From Synechococcus sp. CS-1332 (GTDB lineage Bacteria; Cyanobacteriota; Cyanobacteriia; PCC-6307; Cyanobiaceae): 64,000 nt of DNA. Below the pieces are notes generated by a model, which was given only the letters and a program-made list of their open reading frames with translations, had not been told where the DNA came from and searched no databases. The number at the start of each line of letters is the position of its first letter. Within the stretch, counting starts at the first letter, position 1. Both the position numbers and the translations under genes were made by a program. Of the stretch, positions 59,140 to 64,000 are shown piece after piece. Where the stretch lies: contig NZ_JAHLYP010000011.1 in the NCBI RefSeq assembly GCF_025127995.1, positions 28,479 through 92,478 of the forward strand, in the 5' to 3' direction.

Positions 59140-59472
59140 ATGTTTCTCCGTCTGGCCGAGCAATACCGCTCGGTCGTTGAGGATCTGATCCTGAGCCTCC
59201 AGGCCCTGGCAGTGTCCCTGCGGAAACAGGGCCAAGTGGCCACCTGCTACACCTGCGGCGATGGCCGCGACGGCCATGGCGCTTCCTTCGTGGCCGACCT
59301 GGGCGACAACCACATGGTGCGTCTGCTGGTCTCCGATTTCGGCATCAGCTGGGTGGAATCCCGCAACGGCCAGGAGCTGGTGAAACTGGAGGGCGCCGAC
59401 GCCATTCAGGAACTCCAGCGTGTGGTGCTGGTACTGCAACCCTCCAGCGAACCCGTCGTGGCCCCAACCTGA
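59140..59472 (+). CDS. DUF1815 protein
   Basis: 110 residues. MFLRLAEQYRSVVEDLILSL, QVATCYTCGDGRDGHGASFV and LVSDFGISWVESRNGQELVK match the DUF1815 family, small soluble proteins conserved across cyanobacteria with unknown function. The stop lies 12 bases from the recA stop, so the genes converge. Confidence 0.88.
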   Translation: MFLRLAEQYRSVVEDLILSLQALAVSLRKQGQVATCYTCGDGRDGHGASFVADLGDNHMVRLLVSDFGISWVESRNGQELVKLEGADAIQELQRVVLVLQPSSEPVVAPT

Positions 59473-59484
59473 CGGGCTCGGTGA

Positions 59485-60690
59485 TCAGCCGGCGGCGGGA
59501 AGCTCCTCGAGATCGGCGGCGTCGTCACCGGCCTGGGGCTTAGCCGCCGCCAGTTTGGCTGCCGCCGCCAGCGGCTTCATCGAGTTGGCGGTGACTTCGG
59601 AACCCTCGGTGAGCTTCTTACGGGTGAGCTGCTCAATCACCTCCTTCGGCCCAGGGTTCTGCTCCAGCCAGGTGATCGTGTTGTCGCGGCCCTGGCCGAT
59701 GTTGTCGCCCTCGTAGCTGTACCAGGCGCCCTTGCGGGTGACCACACCGGTTTCCTCCGCCAGATCCAGCAGGCAGCCCAGGGTGCTGATGCCACGACCG
59801 AAGAGGATATCGAACTCGGCGATCCGGAAGGGGGGTGCCACCTTGTTCTTGGCCACCTTCACCTTGGCCCGGATGCCGTACTCCTCGGTGCCGCGCTTGA
59901 GGGTCTGGATGCGGCGGATGTCGAGCCGCACCGAGGCATAGAACTTGAGGGCGTTACCACCGGTGGTGGTTTCCGGGTTGCCGTAGGTGACGCCGATCTT
60001 CTGGCGCAGCTGGTTGAGGAAGATCACCGTGCAGCCGGATTTGCCGATGTTGCCGGTGATCTTGCGCATGGCCTGGCTCATCAGCCGGGCCTGGCTGCCC
60101 ACCGCCAGATCGCCCATCTCCCCCTCGATCTCCGCCCGGGGCGTCAGGGCCGCCACGGAGTCGACGACGACGACGTCGACGGCGGCCGAGCGCACCAGCT
60201 GATCGACGATCTCCAGGGCCATCTCGCCGGTGTCCGGCTGGGAGACGAGCAGGTTCTCGATGTCGACCCCCAGGGCGGCGGCATAGACCGGGTCGAGGGC
60301 ATGCTCGGCGTCGACGAAGGCCGCCACGCCACCGCGCTTCTGGACCTCGGCGATGGCGTGGAGGGTGAGGGTGGTCTTACCGGAGCTCTCCGGCCCGTAG
60401 ACCTCCACCACCCGCCCCTTGGGATAGCCGCCCCCCAGGGCCAGATCGAGGGTGAGGGCCCCGGTGGGGACCGTTTCCACCCGCATGCGGGAGGCATCCC
60501 CGAGCCGCATGATCGAACCCTTGCCGAAGTTGCGCTCGATCTGGGTCAGCACCAGGCCCAGGGCCTTGTCGCGCTCAGCGGCAGCCTTGGGGTCGCCGCT
60601 GGGGGCGGCGGCGGAGACATAGGAGGTGGACGTGGACGGAGAGCCGGAGGAAGCAGAGGAGGCGGAGGTGGCCCTGGAATCAGCAGGCAT
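59485..60690 (-). CDS. recA: recombinase RecA
   Basis: 401 residues from the ATG giving [20 protein letters not shown]. The start 47 codons upstream runs through sequence too close to the regulatory region. RecA forms filaments on single-stranded DNA for homologous recombination and triggers LexA cleavage. Motifs: [18 protein letters not shown] (Walker A), [20 protein letters not shown] (Walker B and L1), [20 protein letters not shown] (L2). The N-terminal Ser/Thr-rich extension and a longer Ala-rich C-terminus are common in picocyanobacteria. A LexA-type box lies 147 bases upstream. Confidence 0.97.
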   Translation of the reverse strand: MPADSRATSASSASSGSPSTSTSYVSAAAPSGDPKAAAERDKALGLVLTQIERNFGKGSIMRLGDASRMRVETVPTGALTLDLALGGGYPKGRVVEVYGPESSGKTTLTLHAIAEVQKRGGVAAFVDAEHALDPVYAAALGVDIENLLVSQPDTGEMALEIVDQLVRSAAVDVVVVDSVAALTPRAEIEGEMGDLAVGSQARLMSQAMRKITGNIGKSGCTVIFLNQLRQKIGVTYGNPETTTGGNALKFYASVRLDIRRIQTLKRGTEEYGIRAKVKVAKNKVAPPFRIAEFDILFGRGISTLGCLLDLAEETGVVTRKGAWYSYEGDNIGQGRDNTITWLEQNPGPKEVIEQLTRKKLTEGSEVTANSMKPLAAAAKLAAAKPQAGDDAADLEELPAAG

Positions 60691-60836
60691 GGTGGGAGTG
60701 GGTGATGGAACGGGCCGCAGCAGGCTGGAGCCGTCGAAGCGGTGGGTGGAGGCGGAGATTGGGGGCCGGAACCGGGCGCCATCCTGTGGCCTCTGGACAA
60801 CCAGTGCCACCCGAAGACTCCGGCGTATCAATCTGT

Positions 60837-60850
60837 AGTACGGGCGTACT
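60837..60850 (-). promoter_or_regulatory. LexA (SOS) box upstream of recA
   Basis: AGTACGGGCGTACT is an inverted repeat with GTAC half-sites, close to the cyanobacterial LexA consensus RGTAC-N3-DGTWC, with C instead of A/G/T at the D position. It lies in the gap between the HAD gene stop and the recA start, on the side expected for recA transcription. Confidence 0.65.
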
Positions 60851-60858
60851 CTAGCGGT

Positions 60859-61638
60859 TCATGGCCATTGCGCCAGGGGGGCCTCGAAACCGGCGGGCTC
60901 CAGCCAGCGGATCCCCAGGGGGCCCAGCCCCTCACCGTCCGCCGGGCCCAGGTACCCCCACGACACCAGGTAGCAGCGCACCGCCTCCAGCCCCGGCGTC
61001 CGCCGCACCAGCTCCAGGGTGGGACGGCGGTCCTCCACGAACCACAGGGGGCGCTCGTCTGGATCCCGCTCCGCCACCAGCCGCCCCAGCACCGACGGCT
61101 TGCTGCCCTGTTCGTGGCCGAACAGGGCCAGGGGCGTGAGGCCAGCGGCGGCCAGCAGCCGGGCGGCGAAGGCCCCGCCCTTGGTGGTGAGCACCGCCCA
61201 GTCGGCCCCCTCCGCCGCCAGCCGGCCCAGGCGCGCTTCCACGCCGGGGTAGAAGCGGTGCAGGGCCAGCCAGGCGTCGAGATCGGTGGCGATGGCCTCC
61301 TGGCGCAGGCCCTCGAGCGCCTGCTGCAGCTGCTCGGTGCTCCAGCCCCAGCGCTCCAGGGCCCGGGCCAGAAAGGAGTCGTAGTCGGCCACGGCGGCGT
61401 CGAGATCGCTATCGGGCCGTCCCAGCTCGGCGGCCATCAGCACCATCTCCCAGCCCTTGTGGATCAGGGGACGCAGCCGGGCGAAACCCGCCGGCGCCTG
61501 CTCCGGCAGCTGCCAGGCGGCGGGGGCACCCCCGGCAGCCAGGGCCAGGGCCGCCCGCCGGGCCGACCACCAGTACTCGGCCATGCCGTCCACCAGCACG
61601 CCATCAAAATCGAACACCAGCAGAGGGCGTTCAGGCAC
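60859..61638 (-). CDS. HAD-family hydrolase
   Basis: 259 residues. Motif I LLVFDFDGVLVDGMAEYWW (D-x-D), motif II WAVLTTKGGAFAARLLAAAG, motif III in HEQGSKPSVLGRLVAERDPD with Lys, motif IV LWFVEDRRPTLELVRR with E-D. All four are present, so it should be an active phosphatase. A large helical cap lies between motifs I and II. The substrate is unknown. It sits between tRNA-Gln and recA, all on the minus strand. Confidence 0.85.
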   Translation of the reverse strand: MPERPLLVFDFDGVLVDGMAEYWWSARRAALALAAGGAPAAWQLPEQAPAGFARLRPLIHKGWEMVLMAAELGRPDSDLDAAVADYDSFLARALERWGWSTEQLQQALEGLRQEAIATDLDAWLALHRFYPGVEARLGRLAAEGADWAVLTTKGGAFAARLLAAAGLTPLALFGHEQGSKPSVLGRLVAERDPDERPLWFVEDRRPTLELVRRTPGLEAVRCYLVSWGYLGPADGEGLGPLGIRWLEPAGFEAPLAQWP

Positions 61639-61659
61639 CGGCGGAAAAGGGAGAAAAAA

Positions 61660-61731
61660 CTGGGCCGCTAGGATTCGAACCTAGGAATGTCGGGACCAAA
61701 ACCCGATGCCTTACCGCTTGGCGACGGCCCA
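61660..61731 (-). tRNA. tRNA-Gln (TTG)
   Basis: 72 bases read on the minus strand. The acceptor stem pairs TGGGCCG with CGGCCCA, with discriminator G; the CCA tail is not encoded. The D-arm region is CGCCAAGCGGTAAGGC, the anticodon loop is GGTTTTGGTCC with TTG, and the T-loop is TTCGAAT in CCTAGGTTCGAATCCTAG. All stems pair. Confidence 0.95.
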
Positions 61732-61842
61732 ATCAACCCATGGGATGGGAAGGACGTCGGTCTGGAACCGGCGCCTTGCTAGTTACCCACAGCGGCTGGT
61801 CCTTCGTCAACTCGCCCGCGTCCACCCTGGCGGCAGGCCCCT

Positions 61843-63483
61843 TCAGGCGGGAAAGACCCGCAGCCGCTGCTGACGGCCGCGGCCGAAGACCGCACTGCGC
61901 AGCCCGTAGTGGTGCACCAGCTCAGCCTGCAGGGCCCGCACCGCTTCGCTGCGGGGCAGCAGCTCCACCGGCCGGCCCTGGGGCAGCACCACCTGCTCCA
62001 CCGCCAGCCGGCATTCCTCCAGGGCAGCATGGGCGTCGTCAAGACGCTCCGGAGCGACGCCGGGGGCGGCGGGCTCCTCGGCTCCGGCCTCGCCGCCTCC
62101 CCCCCGTCGCTCCAGCAGACGTTCCATGGCCCTCTGCAGCTGGTGGGGTGTGTCCGACTTGATCACCAGGATCGGCAGGCCGAGATCGCGGGCCTGGCGC
62201 CGCAGCTCCGGATCCAGGCCCAGCTGGCCGCGCACGCTCAGCACCGCATCCGCCTGCTCCGGCTCCTCCACCACCTGCACCGGCAGCTGGCGGCGGCGCA
62301 CCGCCTCCTCCAGCTGCTGGGCCGCCAGCCCCACTCCGAAGACCCGCAGGGCCGGTACCGCCGGGGCGGCACTGGTGGCGGCTGGCCGGGGCGCCGCCGG
62401 ATCGGGCAGGGGCACCACCGCCAATGGAGCACCACCAAAGTGCCGGGGAGCCGAAGCTGTGGCCCAGGCGGTCGGCGGGGCCGGTCGAACGGGGCCGTCG
62501 TCGCGCAGCACCAGGCGACCGTCGCTGCCCAGCTCGCGCACCTGGGGGTGGCTGGCAAGCCCGCGCAGCAGCAGATCGACGGTGCCGGCCACATCGCGAT
62601 GCACGAGCCAGCGGTGGCGGCTATGCATCTCCACCGCCAGGGGGAAGGTGGGCTCGGCCGCCCGTTCCAGCACCGTCTTCTGGGTGCGGCGGCGGCGGGC
62701 CTCCTCGTCCCCCAGGGTCACCGACTGGATCCCACCCACCAGGTCGCTGAGGGTGGGGTTGCGGATCAGGTTGGCCAGTTCGTTGCCGTGGGCCGTGGCC
62801 ACCAGCATCACGCCCCGTTCGGCGATGGTGCGGGCCGCCTGGGCCTCCAGTTCGGTGCCGATCTCATCGATCACGATGACCTCGGGCATGTGGTTCTCCA
62901 CCGCCTCGATCATCACCTGGTGCTGCAGCTCCGGGCGCGCCACCTGCATCCGCCGGGCGCGCCCGATGGCGGGGTGGGGGATGTCGCCGTCACCAGCGAT
63001 CTCGTTGCTGGTGTCAATCACCACCACCCGGCGCTGCAGGTCGTCGGCGAGCACCCGGGCGATCTCCCGCAGGGCCGTGGTCTTGCCGACCCCGGGGCGG
63101 CCCATCAGCAGCAGTGACTGCCCCGTGTCCAGCAGGTCGCGCACCATCGCCACGGTGCCGAACACCGCCCGGCCCACCCGGCAGGTGAGCCCCACCACGT
63201 CGCCGGTGCGGTTGCGGATGGCACTGATGCGGTGCAGGGTGCGCTCGATGCCGGCCCGGTTGTCGCCACCGAAGGGGCCGAGGCGCTGCAGCACCGCCGC
63301 CAGGTCGGAGCGCTCGATGGCGTCGCCCCCCAGGGCCAGGACGCGGCCGGGGTAGCGGGCCTCCGGCACCCGGCCCAGATCCAGCACCACCTCCAGCAGC
63401 CCCTCCCGCTGGTCAGGGCCCGCCAGGGCCCGCTGCACCACGGGCGGCAGGACGGCCAGCAGACGATCCAGATCGTCGCTCAC
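61843..63483 (-). CDS. Ycf45-like AAA ATPase (R3H-type nucleic-acid-binding, SpoIIIAA-like)
   Basis: 546 residues from a GTG giving VSDDLDRLLAVLPPVVQRAL. The ATPase core has Walker A LLLMGRPGVGKTTALREIAR, Walker B EVIVIDEIGTELEAQAARTI and VMLVATAHGNELANLIRNPT. The second half after ~300 is proline- and alanine-rich, then LRVFGVGLAAQQLEEAVRRR and a C-terminal YGLRSAVFGRGRQQRLRVFP that resembles an R3H single-stranded nucleic-acid-binding end. Orthologues are conserved in cyanobacteria and in algal plastids as ycf45. The role is unknown. Confidence 0.85.
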   Translation of the reverse strand: MSDDLDRLLAVLPPVVQRALAGPDQREGLLEVVLDLGRVPEARYPGRVLALGGDAIERSDLAAVLQRLGPFGGDNRAGIERTLHRISAIRNRTGDVVGLTCRVGRAVFGTVAMVRDLLDTGQSLLLMGRPGVGKTTALREIARVLADDLQRRVVVIDTSNEIAGDGDIPHPAIGRARRMQVARPELQHQVMIEAVENHMPEVIVIDEIGTELEAQAARTIAERGVMLVATAHGNELANLIRNPTLSDLVGGIQSVTLGDEEARRRRTQKTVLERAAEPTFPLAVEMHSRHRWLVHRDVAGTVDLLLRGLASHPQVRELGSDGRLVLRDDGPVRPAPPTAWATASAPRHFGGAPLAVVPLPDPAAPRPAATSAAPAVPALRVFGVGLAAQQLEEAVRRRQLPVQVVEEPEQADAVLSVRGQLGLDPELRRQARDLGLPILVIKSDTPHQLQRAMERLLERRGGGGEAGAEEPAAPGVAPERLDDAHAALEECRLAVEQVVLPQGRPVELLPRSEAVRALQAELVHHYGLRSAVFGRGRQQRLRVFPA

Positions 63484-63562
63484 CCGCTGGGGGGAGAGGG
63501 AAGGGTGGGGTGAGGGCTCCAGAGGGCGCTGGGGGGAGCAGTGGGTTCGTTCTAGCCAGGCC

Positions 63563-64000
63563 TCACGGGCCGGCGACATCGCGGGCCAGCCAGGGGTCCA
63601 CCAAGGCCACGGCGATCTCCAGGGCCCGGGGCCAGAGCCGGGGCAGGTCCAGCAGCCGCCGTCCCTCCGCCTGGGCCTCCTGGAGCAGGGGCTGCAACTG
63701 CCGCCGCGCCACCCCACCGAAGGCCACCCCGGCCGCCCTCGGCCCGGCAGCGGAGCGCGCCAGCACGGCCAGGGTGTGGGCGTTGGTGCCCCCGGCCAGC
63801 TGCAGCGGACCCGGCGGCACCAGCGGACCCAGCCGCTCCAGCAGCCCCACCGCCGCATGGGCGGTTCCAGCCCCCACATCGCCGCTCATCGGCCGCCCGT
63901 CCAGCTGCCACAGCGGCCGGAAGCCGGCTCCGCGCAGCAGGCGGAACCGCTGCCAGAGCTCCGCCGCCAGCCCCTCGGCCGTGCCCCCCCCCTCCAGGCC
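63563..64000 (-). CDS. ldpA: LdpA-like circadian input protein, C-terminal part
   Basis: Open through the right edge of the window, so the N-terminal (iron-sulphur) half is not seen. The visible ~145 residues include WQLDGRPMSGDVGAGTAHAA and GPLQLAGGTNAHTLAVLARS, then GVAFGGVARRQLQPLLQEAQ, which match the C-terminal domain of LdpA. LdpA is an Fe-S protein that links redox state to the Kai clock in Synechococcus elongatus. It lies 79 bases upstream of the Ycf45-like gene on the same strand. Confidence 0.65.
   Translation of the reverse strand, partial: GLEGGGTAEGLAAELWQRFRLLRGAGFRPLWQLDGRPMSGDVGAGTAHAAVGLLERLGPLVPPGPLQLAGGTNAHTLAVLARSAAGPRAAGVAFGGVARRQLQPLLQEAQAEGRRLLDLPRLWPRALEIAVALVDPWLARDVAGP

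Overview
The window looks like chromosome of a high-GC picocyanobacterium of the Cyanobium / freshwater Synechococcus type. This rests on lineage-typical genes: DUF1815 and DUF2839 proteins, a Ycf45-like AAA ATPase, the C-terminal half of an LdpA-like clock protein, dCTP deaminase and a recA preceded by a cyanobacterial-type LexA box. There is one tRNA gene (Gln, TTG anticodon). I saw no rRNA, no CRISPR array and no recognisable integrase or transposase.

Layout. 0-20.5 kb is ordinary high-GC chromosome: a partial extradiol dioxygenase, a run of small exported proteins and an exported HAD phosphatase, a CPA2 antiporter, a hybrid histidine kinase, an MscS channel overlapping a periplasmic binding lipoprotein, a GAF sensor, a GH57 glycosidase plus 2-keto-acid decarboxylase with a zinc alcohol dehydrogenase nearby, dCTP deaminase, and an alpha/beta hydrolase with an acyl-CoA synthetase. 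20.6-41.7 kb is an accessory/defence island. Its left part (20.6-28.5 kb) alternates five copies or remnants of one HNH-HIT gene with toxin-antitoxin (TA) modules of different families (HicBA, BrnTA, HigBA, HepT/MntA, ParE-type, DUF433/DUF5615, PIN, MNT/HEPN). Several toxin genes are broken while the partner antitoxins are open. Its centre (28.5-35 kb) is visibly AT-richer and carries a J-domain protein with an HNH nuclease, a SIR2-HerA pair with a KTSC protein, a broken membrane-anchored ORF and a nuclease-like ORF. Its right part holds a PLD-helicase-DUF3427 protein, another PIN module, SelO and another DUF433/DUF5615 pair. 41.7-64 kb returns to chromosomal genes: an FAD monooxygenase, an inactive-looking beta-lactamase homologue, an adenylate-cyclase-like sensor overlapping a cyclic-nucleotide-binding MscS channel, an exported phosphoesterase, META, methyltransferase, ATP-grasp, CorA, TyrA, a putative helicase, DUF2839, DUF1815, recA, a HAD hydrolase, tRNA-Gln, the Ycf45-like ATPase and LdpA.

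Main points for follow-up: (1) the interleaved HNH-HIT / TA array with decay biased to toxins and a frame change shared by two copies; (2) a J-domain plus HNH gene pair directly downstream of the last HNH-HIT copy; (3) SIR2-HerA with an adjoining KTSC gene; (4) a cyclase-channel operon whose cyclase lacks two usual transition-state residues; (5) a decarboxylase / alcohol dehydrogenase set that could make alcohols.
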